A stretch of DNA of 64,000 nucleotides from Afifella marina DSM 2698 (lineage in GTDB: Bacteria; Pseudomonadota; Alphaproteobacteria; Rhizobiales; Afifellaceae), in NCBI RefSeq assembly GCF_900102695.1, contig NZ_FMVW01000003.1, positions 347,664-411,663 of the forward strand. The letters are read 5' to 3'. The notes below the pieces were generated by a model, which did not search any database, was not told where the DNA came from, and saw nothing but the letters and a program-made list of their open reading frames with translations. The translations under genes and the position numbers were made by a program. Positions 44,347-53,013 of the stretch are shown here, piece after piece. Numbering within the stretch: the first letter of the stretch is position 1; each line of letters begins with the position of its first letter.

Positions 44347-45219
44347 TCACTCTTTTCGCGGCCGGGGCCGGATGAGACCTTCTTGGGCAACAGAGGCTAC
44401 GAGCGTCCCGTCACGCGTGTAGATCGCGCCGAGCGAGAGGCCGCGGGCGGAGGAGGCGGACGGGCTCGTCTGGGTGTAGAGAAGCCAGTTGGTGGCGTCG
44501 AAGGGGCGATGGAACCACATCGCGTGGTCGAGGCTTGCCACCTGCATGTCGACTGAGAAAACCGAACGGCCATGCGGAAAGAGCGCCGTGTCGAGGAGCG
44601 TCATATCCGAAGCGTAAGCGAGGGCGCATTTGTGCAGAGCGTTGATGGCCGGCATCGGGCCGTTGGCGCGGAACCACACGTCCTGGCGTGGCGGCAGGGC
44701 GCGCCGCGCCACATAATGATCGAGATCGACGGGACGGAACTCGATCGGGCGCTCGCGGCTCCAATAGGCTTTGACCGCGTCCGGAGCCTGGCTCTTCATC
44801 ACCAGCTCTTTGAACTCGGCCTCCGACATCAAATCCTCAGGGGCCGGCACGTCCGGCATGGGTCGCTGATGCTCAAAGCCGCCTTCTTCCCTTTGGAACG
44901 AGGCCGACATCGTAAAAATCGCCTCGCCATGCTGTACGGCAATGACGTTGCGGGTCAAAAAGCTCGAACCGTCCCGAATGCGGTCGACCTCGTAGATGAT
45001 CGGCACCGTCGGGTCGCCGGGCCGCAGAAAATAGCCGTGCAGCGAATGGGCGTGGCGGTCGAGAGGCGCGGTGCGCGTGGCCGCAACCAGGGCCTGGCCG
45101 ATCACCTGCCCCCCGAAGACGCGTTGCCAGCCCACCTGCGGGCTGCGGCCCCTAAAGAGGTTGTGCTCCAGCGTCTCCAGGTCGAGAATGTCGAGCAAGG
45201 TTTGAATTCCGTCCGTCAT
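44347..45219 (-). CDS. tesB: acyl-CoA thioesterase II
   Basis: TesB hydrolyses acyl-CoA to fatty acid and CoA and has a double hot-dog fold. The 290-residue protein shows the expected LEHNLFRGRSPQVGWQRVFGGQVIGQALVAA, SLHGYFLRPGD, SFLTRNVIAVQHGEAIFTMSASFQ and, in the second half, ALAYASDMTLLDTALFPHG (catalytic Asp region) and SLDHAMWFHRPFDATNWLLYTQTSPSA. ATG 45219 gives normal length. The open frame extends upstream to 45519, but into the start of the divergent hydroxylase gene. Confidence 0.93.
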   Translation of the reverse strand: MTDGIQTLLDILDLETLEHNLFRGRSPQVGWQRVFGGQVIGQALVAATRTAPLDRHAHSLHGYFLRPGDPTVPIIYEVDRIRDGSSFLTRNVIAVQHGEAIFTMSASFQREEGGFEHQRPMPDVPAPEDLMSEAEFKELVMKSQAPDAVKAYWSRERPIEFRPVDLDHYVARRALPPRQDVWFRANGPMPAINALHKCALAYASDMTLLDTALFPHGRSVFSVDMQVASLDHAMWFHRPFDATNWLLYTQTSPSASSARGLSLGAIYTRDGTLVASVAQEGLIRPRPRKE

Positions 45220-45372
45220 GTTGATGAACCCGGAGCATAATCCTAAGGCGGGATCGGCAGAGCCGAAGCGGGCGCAACCGTTGTCGCGCGGGGCTCGGAA
45301 GTCAAGCAGGGCGGAAGCCTGAACAGAGATGGCGGCTTCGTTGCCGCCGATAAATGGAAGAAGAGGGCGAGA

Positions 45373-46599
45373 ATGGCGGACAGCAAGCGTGCGGATGTGG
45401 TGATTGCGGGTGGTGGGTCGGCCGGACTTACGGCGGCGCTTGCCATCAAGCGCGGCGCGCCGGACCTCGATGTCATGCTCATCGATGCCGCTGGGGTAAA
45501 ACCTGCCGGTGCCGATCAAAGGGCCTCGGCGATCGCGGCAGCCGCCAAGCGCATGCTCGAGACCCTCGATGTCTGGGAGCGTGTGGCCGACGAGGCGCAG
45601 CCGATCAACGCCATGGAAATCACCGACAGCGCCACCGGTGATGCCGTGCGTCCGATTTTCCTCACCTTCCAGGAACCGCTATCCGATGGCGAACCCTTCG
45701 CCCATATGGTGCCGAACGGCGCTTTGACCGCGGCTTTGCAGGACGCGAGTGTGGCGGCGGGCATCGAGATCGTCGCGCCGGAAACGGTGCGCGATCTTAC
45801 CGTCGATGGAAGCTCGGTCGCGCTCTCTCTCGGTTCGGGCAACCGGGTCGATGCGCGCCTTCTCGTTGCCGCCGACGGCGTGCGTTCGGGGCTGCGCGGC
45901 AAGGCCGGCATCGCCACCGTCTCCTGGCGCTACAAGCAGATGGCGATCGTGGTCACGGTCGCGCATGAGCGGCCCCATCACGGTGTCGCACGCGAGCATT
46001 TTCTGCCCTCGGGCCCCTTTGCCATCCTGCCGCTCAAGGGCAACCGTTCCTCGCTTGTCTGGACCGAACGCGAGGCCGACGCCAAAAAGCTTCTCGCCGA
46101 AGACGAATTCGTTTTTCAGATCGAGCTGGAGCGGCGCTTCGGCCATCATCTCGGCGAGCTCTCGCTCGACGGGCCGCGCCAGGGCTATCCGCTCGGGCTT
46201 ACGCTGGCACGCGATTTCGTGCGTCCGCATTTCGCGCTTCTCGGCGATGCGGCGCACGGCATTCATCCGGTCGCCGGCCAGGGGCTCAATCTCGGTTTCC
46301 GGGATGCGGCGGCGCTTGCGGAGATCGTCGTCGACGCCAATCGCCTCGGCCTCGATATCGGTCATATCGAGACCCTGAAGCGCTATGAACAATGGCGGCG
46401 TTTCGACAGCTGGCAGATGGGCGTGACGACCGATGTCCTCAACCGGCTCTTCTCCAAGGAAAACAAGATGCTGCGGGCGGCCCGCTCGGTCGGCCTCGGG
46501 ATCGTCGACCGTCTGCCCTTCCTGAAGCAGAATTTCATCAAGGAAGCGGCGGGCCTCGGCGGCGAACTGCCCCGGTTGATGCGCGGCGAGGCGCTTTAG
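45373..46599 (+). CDS. UbiH/COQ6-family FAD-dependent ubiquinone hydroxylase
   Basis: The 408-residue flavoprotein hydroxylates the aromatic ring of ubiquinone precursors. It has the FAD motif DVVIAGGGSAGLTAALAI at the N terminus, the middle motif LVAADGVRSGLR and the second FAD motif FALLGDAAHGIHPVAGQGLNLGFRDAAALAEI. Alphaproteobacteria use UbiH, UbiF, UbiL or UbiM variants with different ring positions, and the sequence alone does not tell which. It is divergent from tesB with 153 bases between, and followed by a convergent tetR gene. Confidence 0.9.
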   Translation: MADSKRADVVIAGGGSAGLTAALAIKRGAPDLDVMLIDAAGVKPAGADQRASAIAAAAKRMLETLDVWERVADEAQPINAMEITDSATGDAVRPIFLTFQEPLSDGEPFAHMVPNGALTAALQDASVAAGIEIVAPETVRDLTVDGSSVALSLGSGNRVDARLLVAADGVRSGLRGKAGIATVSWRYKQMAIVVTVAHERPHHGVAREHFLPSGPFAILPLKGNRSSLVWTEREADAKKLLAEDEFVFQIELERRFGHHLGELSLDGPRQGYPLGLTLARDFVRPHFALLGDAAHGIHPVAGQGLNLGFRDAAALAEIVVDANRLGLDIGHIETLKRYEQWRRFDSWQMGVTTDVLNRLFSKENKMLRAARSVGLGIVDRLPFLKQNFIKEAAGLGGELPRLMRGEAL

Positions 46600-46613
46600 C
46601 GCAGAGGGATGTG

Positions 46614-47258
46614 CTAGACGCTTCCGGTTCGTCCCGGCTCGACGGAGAGCGGGGCTCCCGCACTCTCAGCGAGGCGGGTCTGTCGTGCGGCCTCGCCAAA
46701 AAGCTCCCGCATATCCTCAAGCGCCCGCCTGAGTGGGGCCTCGTCGCGTCGCGCTTCGGCGAGCGCGATGCCGCCCTGCCAGAGAATTAAGGCTTTGGCC
46801 GCAGATGCCTGAGCTTCGGAAGGGCTCGCGCCGATGCGTGAAAGCTCGTTTGTGAGCCAGGCTTCGAGATGGGCGAGGATTGCGGCCGCCCGTGCCGATG
46901 CTTCGGGGGCCGGATCGCGGAACTCCGCCGAGGCTCTGCGGATCGGGCAGCCGCGCTCGGTGCGGGTCGCCACCGAATGAGACAGAAGATCGACGAGGGT
47001 CGCGAGGCGTGTTTGCGGCGCATCCGCCGCTGCGGCGATCTCTTCGAGCGCCGCCTGCATTTGCTCGGCCATGATCGCGGCAACCGCCTCGGCGAGAGCC
47101 GCCTTGGAGCGGAAGTAATAATAGATGTTGCCGAGCGGAACGCCCGCCGCCGCACCGATCTCGGCGAGCGAGGTCGCCGCAAAACCCTTCTGCCAGAAAA
47201 GATCTGCAGCGGCGTTGACGAGCCGCTCGCGGCTTTCCGCGCCGCGTTTTTTTGCCAC
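46614..47258 (-). CDS. TetR-family transcriptional regulator
   Basis: The 214-residue protein has the N-terminal TetR helix-turn-helix: RERLVNAAADLFWQKGFAATSLAEIGAAAGVPLGNIYYYFRSKAALAEAV, followed by an all-helical ligand domain with a Cys at RTERGCPIRRA, similar to the C-terminal domain of YcdC/NemR-like repressors in which a Cys often senses electrophiles. No target is obvious: the convergent hydroxylase gene ends 14 bases away, and the upstream neighbour is the small Trm112-like gene 20 bases beyond its start on the same strand. Confidence 0.9.
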   Translation of the reverse strand: MAKKRGAESRERLVNAAADLFWQKGFAATSLAEIGAAAGVPLGNIYYYFRSKAALAEAVAAIMAEQMQAALEEIAAAADAPQTRLATLVDLLSHSVATRTERGCPIRRASAEFRDPAPEASARAAAILAHLEAWLTNELSRIGASPSEAQASAAKALILWQGGIALAEARRDEAPLRRALEDMRELFGEAARQTRLAESAGAPLSVEPGRTGSV

Positions 47259-47278
47259 CTGCGCCCCCCTGCTTCGGC

Positions 47279-47500
47279 CTAATCTTCCAGGCGACGAGCC
47301 TCTTCTTCAAGCAGAATCGGGATGCCGTCGCGGATCGGATAGGCGAGCCTGGCGGCGCGGCTGACCAGTTCCTGTCGTTCGCGATCGTATTCGAGCGTCG
47401 TGCGGGTCACCGGGCAAACGAGAATTTCCAAGAGCTTCGGATCGACCTGACGCTGGCTTGACGTTTCATCCGGCGGTTGAGCGGTCTCTTCGCGCGTCAT
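47279..47500 (-). CDS. Trm112/UPF0434 family protein
   Basis: The 73-residue protein contains the Trm112-like core [53 protein letters not shown]. Eukaryotic Trm112 activates methyltransferases; the role of the bacterial YcaR-type proteins is unclear. The zinc ribbon is degenerate: CPVT replaces CPxC and no second Cys pair is present, as in many alphaproteobacterial members. ATG 47500 is preceded by GGAGGACAGG. It lies between the LON-domain gene and tetR in one leftward run. Confidence 0.88.
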   Translation of the reverse strand: MTREETAQPPDETSSQRQVDPKLLEILVCPVTRTTLEYDRERQELVSRAARLAYPIRDGIPILLEEEARRLED

Positions 47501-47532
47501 CCTGTCCTCCTGCATGTCCTCATCCCTGCCCA

Positions 47533-48207
47533 CTATTGCACGGGCGCCTGATCGTGCGAGCCCGCCAGCGACAGTTCGGCGATGGCGATCAGCGTCTCCG
47601 CCCGCTCTTTGAGACTCGGCGCCTCCAGAAGCGCTTGCTTTTCGGCCGGACCCCACGGGCTCATCATGCACAAAGCCGTGAGCAGTCCGACATTCGAAGC
47701 GCGTTCCACGCTTTCCCAATCGGCTTCGAGGTCATGGGCCGTGAGATAGCTGCGGAAAGCCGAAAGAAGGGCCGTCCGGTCGATCTCCTCCTCGCCCTGG
47801 CGCGGCTCGAAGTCGGACGTGAATTTCTCAAAACACACCTGACAGGCGCGGTAGTCCGCTTCCGTCTCCAGCTCCTGCTGGATCACGAAGCGTGATACGC
47901 CGGTCAGGGTCACGAGATAGCGCCCGTCGCCCGTTTCGGCGATCTGGGTCAACCGCCCGGCGCAGCCCACCTGGCAGAGAGGCGCCGTATGGCAATCCTC
48001 ACTGCACCCGATCACCGGCTGGATCATGCCGATGAGCCGCTCTCCGCGCAACGCGTCGTCGATCATCGCGACGTAGCGAGGCTCGAAAATGTTCAGCGGC
48101 AATTGCCCACTCGGCAGCAGCAAAGCGCCGGAGAGTGGGAACACCGGGATCCTGTCGGGAAGGTCGGATGGATCTCTATAACAGCGATTTCCGGCCTGGA
48201 TGGCCAT
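47533..48207 (-). CDS. LON substrate-binding domain protein
   Basis: The product, about 224 residues, is the N-terminal (substrate-recognition) domain of Lon protease without the ATPase and peptidase parts. It shows [35 protein letters not shown], then LIGMIQP and [30 protein letters not shown]. The [15 protein letters not shown] insert with four Cys is a common feature of these short proteins. Its function is not established. ATG 48207 is used; TTG 48216 is also open. It follows the thioredoxin-domain gene by 35 bases and is probably cotranscribed. Confidence 0.9.
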   Translation of the reverse strand: MAIQAGNRCYRDPSDLPDRIPVFPLSGALLLPSGQLPLNIFEPRYVAMIDDALRGERLIGMIQPVIGCSEDCHTAPLCQVGCAGRLTQIAETGDGRYLVTLTGVSRFVIQQELETEADYRACQVCFEKFTSDFEPRQGEEEIDRTALLSAFRSYLTAHDLEADWESVERASNVGLLTALCMMSPWGPAEKQALLEAPSLKERAETLIAIAELSLAGSHDQAPVQ

Positions 48208-48242
48208 TCGCAACACCTCGTCGAATGCTTTCTCGTCTAGAA

Positions 48243-49175
48243 CTAGGCGAAAAGCAGAGACGACAAGCGCTGACGGGACTTAGCCGTCGCCGGATCCTTG
48301 TTTCCCCAGGCCTCGAAGAACTGCACGAGCTGCTTGCGCGCCGCCTGATCGTTCCATTCCCGGTCGCGGCGGACGATCTCCAAGAGACATTCCGCCGCGC
48401 CCATGCGATCGCCGCGCGCATTGAGGATGAGCGCGAGGTCGAAACGGGCCTGATGGTCGGCGGGATCCTGCTCGAGCCGCGCTTTGAGGGCGTTGGGATC
48501 GCCAAGGCCTTCCGACTGCTCCGCGAGTTCGAGCGCCGCGCGTGCCTGCACGAGAGCTTCGTTGCTGGCAAGCGCCGGTTCGATCCCGTCGAGCAGCCCT
48601 CGTGCCGCGTCGAGATTGTGAAGGCTGATCTCGCAGCGCACGAGGCCAGCCAGGGCTGCCGCGTTTTCCGGCTCCTCATGCAGCGTCTGGGCGTAGAGAT
48701 TGGCGGCCCCTGCGGGATTGCCGCCTTCCAGTTCGGCATCTGCCGCGGCGAGGGCCGCTTCCGCCGAGCTCGGTCCAACGGGTCCCGCGATCCGCTGCAG
48801 GAAATCCATGACCTGGCTCTCGGGAAGGGCGCCCATGAAGCCGTCGAGCGGCTGGCCGTCCTTGAAAGCGATCACGGCTGGGATGGAGCGGATCCCGAGC
48901 TGGCCGGCGATCTCCGGGTGATCGTCGATGTTCATCTTGACGAGTTTGACCTTGCCGCGGGCCTTTTTCACCGCCGCTTCGAGGATCGGCGTCAGCTGCT
49001 TGCACGGGCCGCACCAGGGGGCCCAGAAATCGACCAGAACCGGAACCTCGCGCGAGGCCTCCATAACGTCGGCGCGAAACTCCTGGGTGGTGGTCTCCTT
49101 GATGAGACCGGAGGCGTCGTTTTGGGGCTGCGGGGCGCTCGTCTGGCCGCCGAGGATGAATCCTTCTGCGCTCAT
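48243..49175 (-). CDS. thioredoxin-TPR chaperone (CnoX/YbbN family)
   Basis: CnoX-type proteins combine a thioredoxin domain with tetratricopeptide repeats and protect unfolded proteins during oxidative stress. The 310-residue protein has VLVDFWAPWCGPCKQLTPILE (active site CGPC near residue 58), VKMNIDDHPEIAGQLGIRSIPAVIAFKDGQP, then TPR-like helices from about residue 140. E. coli CnoX has a non-reducing SxxC site; the CGPC here suggests redox activity is kept, as in Caulobacter. The ATG at 49175 gives MSAEGFILGG, the family start. Confidence 0.9.
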   Translation of the reverse strand: MSAEGFILGGQTSAPQPQNDASGLIKETTTQEFRADVMEASREVPVLVDFWAPWCGPCKQLTPILEAAVKKARGKVKLVKMNIDDHPEIAGQLGIRSIPAVIAFKDGQPLDGFMGALPESQVMDFLQRIAGPVGPSSAEAALAAADAELEGGNPAGAANLYAQTLHEEPENAAALAGLVRCEISLHNLDAARGLLDGIEPALASNEALVQARAALELAEQSEGLGDPNALKARLEQDPADHQARFDLALILNARGDRMGAAECLLEIVRRDREWNDQAARKQLVQFFEAWGNKDPATAKSRQRLSSLLFA

Positions 49176-49237
49176 TTGCGGCTTCCTTCCATGTGTCGTG
49201 GCGATATGTGGCGATCGTAGCCGGGAAAGCAATCGGG

Positions 49238-49747
49238 TCAGGCGTCGCCTTGACGGGCGATGTCGCCGCGGACGTGCCTGTCGCCAGACCTTTCGTCGCT
49301 GACGGTGAGTTCGAGGATGGGGCGTGTCCAGGAGACCGGCCCGGATGCAGGCTCCTGCCCAACGACCCGCGCGCCCATTCTTTCGTAGAAAGCCTGCGCC
49401 GGCGGATGCGAGATGATCTTGATGGCACGGATGCCGCGCGCGGCCGCTTCGCGCTTCAAATCGGCGATGAGCGCGGCGCCTACCCCGCTTCCCTGCGCCT
49501 CGTTGGCGACGAAGAGGAGGTCGAGTTCGGGCGCCGGCGTCGTCGTCAGGCTGTAATAGCCAAGGATTTTACCGGCCCGTTCCGCGAGGACGAAGATATC
49601 CTCTGCGATCTGGGCTTCACTAATCACATAGCCGTCGAGCATCGCCCGGTAGGGCCCGCGATAGGCAGCGGAGGCCTGTGTCAGGGCGTTGAGTGCGGCG
49701 CGGTCGTTCTCCCCGGCGCGACGCAGGACGATCCGATCAGACAGCAT
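49238..49747 (-). CDS. GNAT-family N-acetyltransferase
   Basis: The 169-residue protein has the GNAT acetyl-CoA site in LDLLFVANEAQGSGVGAALIADLKREAAARG (Q/R-x-x-G-x-G/A) and the typical N-terminal IVLRRAGENDRAALNAL and C-terminal AQAFYERMGARVVGQEPASG. Substrate is unknown. ATG 49747 lies 11 bases inside the end of the prolyl-tRNA editing gene, so the two are probably coupled; a TTG start at 49762 is also open. The C-terminal 15 residues are charged and not part of the domain. Confidence 0.86.
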   Translation of the reverse strand: MLSDRIVLRRAGENDRAALNALTQASAAYRGPYRAMLDGYVISEAQIAEDIFVLAERAGKILGYYSLTTTPAPELDLLFVANEAQGSGVGAALIADLKREAAARGIRAIKIISHPPAQAFYERMGARVVGQEPASGPVSWTRPILELTVSDERSGDRHVRGDIARQGDA

Positions 49748-50240
49748 CGCCGGATGCGGCAAGGATTTGCGGCTCGTGGCCGGTCGCCTTCAGGAAGGTG
49801 AAGAGATCGTCGCGGCCAATTTTGGTTGTCGCGGTGTTTTCCAGCGGGTGGAAATTCAAGACGTCGTAGGAGAGGAGAGCCTCGTCCAGGATGACGGTGA
49901 CCCGCTGCTCCGTGTCGTTGATCACGGAGAACGGCGTGACGGAGCCGGGCCTCACGCCCAAGAGCTCCTCCAGAAGCTCAGGTTTGCCGAAGGACAGGCG
50001 CGCCGAGCCGAGCCGCTTATGAAGCGTTTTCATATCGATCTCGGCATCTTCCTTGGCCACGAGCAGAAAGATCTGGTCCTTCTTGTCTTTCAGGAAAAGG
50101 TTCTTGGTGTGCGCGCCTTCGATCGTGCCGCGCAGGCGTTTCGATTCCTCCACGGTGAAGAGCGGCGGGTGTTCCATCGTTTCCGTCGAAACGTCGATTT
50201 CGTCGAGGAACGCCATCAGTTCGGCGCGACCTTTCGCCAT
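49737..50240 (-). CDS. prolyl-tRNA deacylase of the ProX/YbaK editing family
   Basis: These stand-alone editing-domain proteins hydrolyse mischarged aminoacyl-tRNA(Pro). The 167-residue protein starts GRAELMAFLDEIDVSTETMEHPPLFTVEES, has GTIEGAHTKNLFLKDKKDQIFLLVAKEDAEIDMKTLHKRLGSARLSFG with the catalytic Lys in HTKNLFL, and GVRPGSVTPFSVIND. This pattern (H-T-K-N-L-F-L-K-D-K-K) matches the ProXp-ala type that clears Ala-tRNA(Pro). It is followed by the overlapping GNAT gene. Confidence 0.9.
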   Translation of the reverse strand: MAKGRAELMAFLDEIDVSTETMEHPPLFTVEESKRLRGTIEGAHTKNLFLKDKKDQIFLLVAKEDAEIDMKTLHKRLGSARLSFGKPELLEELLGVRPGSVTPFSVINDTEQRVTVILDEALLSYDVLNFHPLENTATTKIGRDDLFTFLKATGHEPQILAASGDAV

Positions 50241-50413
50241 GTCTCTTGCCCCGCAAGCTTCGTAAAGGCGTCGCCATAGCCAAGGCCGGAGACGGGCACA
50301 AGGCGAGACGGCCGCGGCAGGCCTCGGCGGGACGTGCGCAGAAGAGAGAAGGGCGGAAAAGGGGCCGATCTCCGTCTCAGAGAATTGTTCTCGCGATCAA
50401 CGCATTTCAGGTG

Positions 50414-50442
50414 TTGCAATGGCCAATCGCTTGCGCCATATA
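50414..50442 (+). promoter_or_regulatory. sigma-70 promoter for tRNA-Gly
   Basis: TTGCAA (50414-50419) and CATATA (50437-50442) are separated by 17 bases, giving a fair -35/-10 pair. The start would be near 50450, about 30 bases before the tRNA. Confidence 0.55.
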
Positions 50443-50480
50443 GGCGACCGCTCCCGCCGAACGGCGGTGCAGCGATGGAT

Positions 50481-50555
50481 GCGGGTGTAGCTCAGGGGTA
50501 GAGCACAACCTTGCCAAGGTTGGGGTCGTGGGTTCGAATCCCATCGCCCGCTCCA
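50481..50555 (+). tRNA. tRNA-Gly(GCC)
   Basis: The sequence folds as a cloverleaf: acceptor GCGGGTG pairs with CGCCCGC (one T-G pair), D arm around GCTCAGGGGTAGAGC, anticodon stem-loop ACCTTGCCAAGGT with anticodon GCC, and T arm GTGGGTTCGAATCCCAT. A genomic CCA follows the discriminator T at 50553-50555. It stands alone on the + strand. Confidence 0.97.
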
Positions 50556-50904
50556 GTTTTATCGTGATTTCCTTTTTCTGCAAATCACGCGCGCGCCGCG
50601 CAAGCGGCTCAGCCGTGCGGCTGCACTTCGTGCAGCGATATACCGGCGGCGCGGTAATCGTCTCATCCGTTTCATCTCGGGCCATTCGCTTCTTGGCCGA
50701 CGCTGCCCGCCGCTGCGTGGGTCTTGGCGCCCCGTAGCCGGCGGTCGAAAGCCCTGCGCTCACATCAGGCGACCGCGGGTGAGATAAATATGACACATTG
50801 AGTTAGGATTTATCCTGCGGACGGCGCTGTGCCGTCTGCCAATGTTGACTCCACTCGTCAGGTTTTGCACGGCGGCGGCCTGCATTCTGAAGACGAGAGA
50901 GTAC
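50556..50904. other. region between tRNA-Gly and siderophore receptor gene
   Basis: About 350 bases without a supported gene. The first 200 bases after the tRNA show no integrase remnant or repeat of the tRNA 3' end that I could see. The stretch from about 50780 to 50820 is AT-rich and carries the palindrome described separately, probably the promoter region of the receptor gene. The minus-strand frame across the tRNA is its well-known antisense artefact. Confidence 0.5.
50805..50816. promoter_or_regulatory. candidate operator palindrome upstream of siderophore receptor
   Basis: AGGAT-TT-ATCCT is a perfect 5+5 palindrome within an AT-rich patch. Its ATTTATC also mirrors GATAAAT at 50783-50789. 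It lies 89 bases before the receptor ATG. It matches no iron-regulator box I can name with confidence (Fur, Irr or RirA), so the role is a guess from position. Confidence 0.35.
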
Positions 50905-53013
50905 ATGATCCTCCACCGCACCCTTCTGGGCTTCAACGTCGCCACTCTCGGCTCATTCGTCCTGGTGGGCCTGCCAGGAGGCGTTCACGCGCAGGATCTC
51001 GACAACCCGATCGCGCTTCAGCCGATCGTCGTCGAGGCGGAAAGCGATCAGATCCTGAAACAGGATGGATATGTCGCCAAACAGGATCGAGCCGGGACAA
51101 AGGTCGATACGCCGATTGCGGACATTCCGCAGGCAATCACGGTGGTCACTCAGGATCAGATCGAGGATCAGGAGCCGCGCACGCTCAACGAGACGCTCGG
51201 CTATACGGCGAGCGCCAATCCGAACAATTTCGGCTTCGATTCGCGCTTCGACGCGTTCACGCTGCGCGGCTTCAACGCCTATTACAACGGCATCTTTCGC
51301 GACGGGCTGCGCCAGTACAATTCGCCGACGGCACTCTTCAAGACGGAGCCTTACGGCGTCGAAGGCATCACCATCCTGAAAGGTCCTGCCTCCTCGCTTT
51401 ATGGCGTCAGCGGCCCGGGCGGCATCGTCAACATCGTCACCAAGCGCCCGAAGGAAGAGACCTATCGCGAAGTGGAACTCGTCGGCGGAAGCTACGACCG
51501 CTATCAGATCGGCGTCGATTTCTCGGGGCCGGCGAACGATTCCGGGACCCTGCTCTACCGCCTGACCGGGCTCGCACGCGATGCCGACGCGGAACTGCCC
51601 TCCTATCCCGACAACAAATATTATCTGGCGCCGGCTTTCACGCTGAAGCCCAACGAAGATACGACGCTCACCGTCTTGAGCGAGCTGTCGCGGACGATCA
51701 CGGGCGGCACCGCCTCCTACTACAACCCGGCCTATGGCGTCGTCTCCGATCTCTACGACGGCGATCCCGACTACAACGACTTCGTTCAGAACCAGGGGCG
51801 GATCGGGTACGAGCTGGAGCACCGCTTCAGCGATCTGCTGACGGTTCGCCAGAATCTGCGCTACAGCAAGGTCGACGCCGATCTCCAATATTCGGGTCTT
51901 TATGCGAGCGGCGCCGATCTCGCCCGCTACTGGGGCCATTACGAGGAAGAGGCGACTTCCTTCGTCGTGGACAACATGGCGCAGTTCACCTTCGACACGG
52001 CGGCGATCTCTCATACGGCGCTTGCCGGGATCGACTACACATGGGCCGAATACGACGCTTCGAGCGCGCTCTCCTATGCCTCGATCGACGACATCGCGAG
52101 CGCCCCGCTCGCCTATGATGGCGGTCAGGAGCTGAACGGTATCGGCGCCTATCTGCACGACCAGATGGAATGGAACGGCTTCACCTTGTTCCTGAGCGGC
52201 CGCTACGACTGGGTCGAGACCACCTCGATCGATACCGACCGCGTCGAAACCGACTATGACGATGAAGACTTCTCCGGCCGCGTAGGGCTGTCCTATCGCA
52301 GCCGATGGGGCGTCATCCCCTACGCCAATTATTCGACCTCCTTCTCGCCGAATATCGGGCGCGTCTACGACGACGTGACGAGCGACGAGAGCCGGGCGGC
52401 GGCGCCCACCATCGCCGAGCAGGTCGAAGTGGGTGTGAAATACGAGATCCCGGACACCAACGCGATCGTGAGCGCCGCTTATTTCAACATCGAGCAGACG
52501 GACGGCGTCGTCTTCGACACGACGACGGGGATCAACCGGCAACGCCAACTCGATCTCACCTCCGAAGGCGTTGAATTCGAGGCTCAAGCCTCGCTCGACA
52601 ACGGGCTCAACCTGATCGCCTCCTATACGCATCTCAAGATGACCATCGACAAGGGTGCGACCGGCACGGCCGGCAACGAATTGTCCGGCGTGCCCAACAA
52701 CATCTTCTCGCTGTGGGGGCTCTATCAGTTCCAGCCGGGCTCTCCCTTTGCCGGTCTCGGGATCGGGGCTGGCGTGCGCTATGTCGGGGAGAGCTACGGC
52801 GACGATACCAACACGTTGAAGAACGACGACCGCTACTTCATCGACGCCTCGCTCTCCTATGATTTCGGCGCGCGCGATCCGCGGCTCGCCGGGGCGAAGT
52901 TGCAGATCAACGCCAAGAACCTGTTGGATGAGCGCGAGCCCGTCTGCACCTCCGGCTATTGCTATCGCGACGAGGGGCGGACGATCATCGGTAGCCTGCG
53001 CTATCGCTTCTGA
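50905..53013 (+). CDS. TonB-dependent siderophore receptor
   Basis: This outer-membrane receptor imports ferric siderophores using TonB energy. The protein of about 702 residues from ATG 50905 has a signal peptide (FNVATLGSFVLVGLPGGVHAQ), a plug domain with TPIADIPQAITVVTQDQIEDQEPRTLNETLGYTA, TLRGFNAYYNGIFRDGL and GVEGITILKGPASSLYGVSGPGGIVNIVTKRP, and a beta-barrel ending in Phe (GSLRYRF). The opening resembles ferrichrome/hydroxamate (FhuA-like) receptors; the ligand is not certain. An earlier start at 50842 adds 21 residues before the signal peptide. Its stop overlaps the next gene as TGATG. Confidence 0.93.
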   Translation: MILHRTLLGFNVATLGSFVLVGLPGGVHAQDLDNPIALQPIVVEAESDQILKQDGYVAKQDRAGTKVDTPIADIPQAITVVTQDQIEDQEPRTLNETLGYTASANPNNFGFDSRFDAFTLRGFNAYYNGIFRDGLRQYNSPTALFKTEPYGVEGITILKGPASSLYGVSGPGGIVNIVTKRPKEETYREVELVGGSYDRYQIGVDFSGPANDSGTLLYRLTGLARDADAELPSYPDNKYYLAPAFTLKPNEDTTLTVLSELSRTITGGTASYYNPAYGVVSDLYDGDPDYNDFVQNQGRIGYELEHRFSDLLTVRQNLRYSKVDADLQYSGLYASGADLARYWGHYEEEATSFVVDNMAQFTFDTAAISHTALAGIDYTWAEYDASSALSYASIDDIASAPLAYDGGQELNGIGAYLHDQMEWNGFTLFLSGRYDWVETTSIDTDRVETDYDDEDFSGRVGLSYRSRWGVIPYANYSTSFSPNIGRVYDDVTSDESRAAAPTIAEQVEVGVKYEIPDTNAIVSAAYFNIEQTDGVVFDTTTGINRQRQLDLTSEGVEFEAQASLDNGLNLIASYTHLKMTIDKGATGTAGNELSGVPNNIFSLWGLYQFQPGSPFAGLGIGAGVRYVGESYGDDTNTLKNDDRYFIDASLSYDFGARDPRLAGAKLQINAKNLLDEREPVCTSGYCYRDEGRTIIGSLRYRF

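Noticed and set aside
50407..50796. Minus-strand frame across the tRNA, containing RAMGFEPTTPT-like sequence
   Set aside because: This is the well-known false ORF antisense to a tRNA gene; the rest of the frame has no family match.
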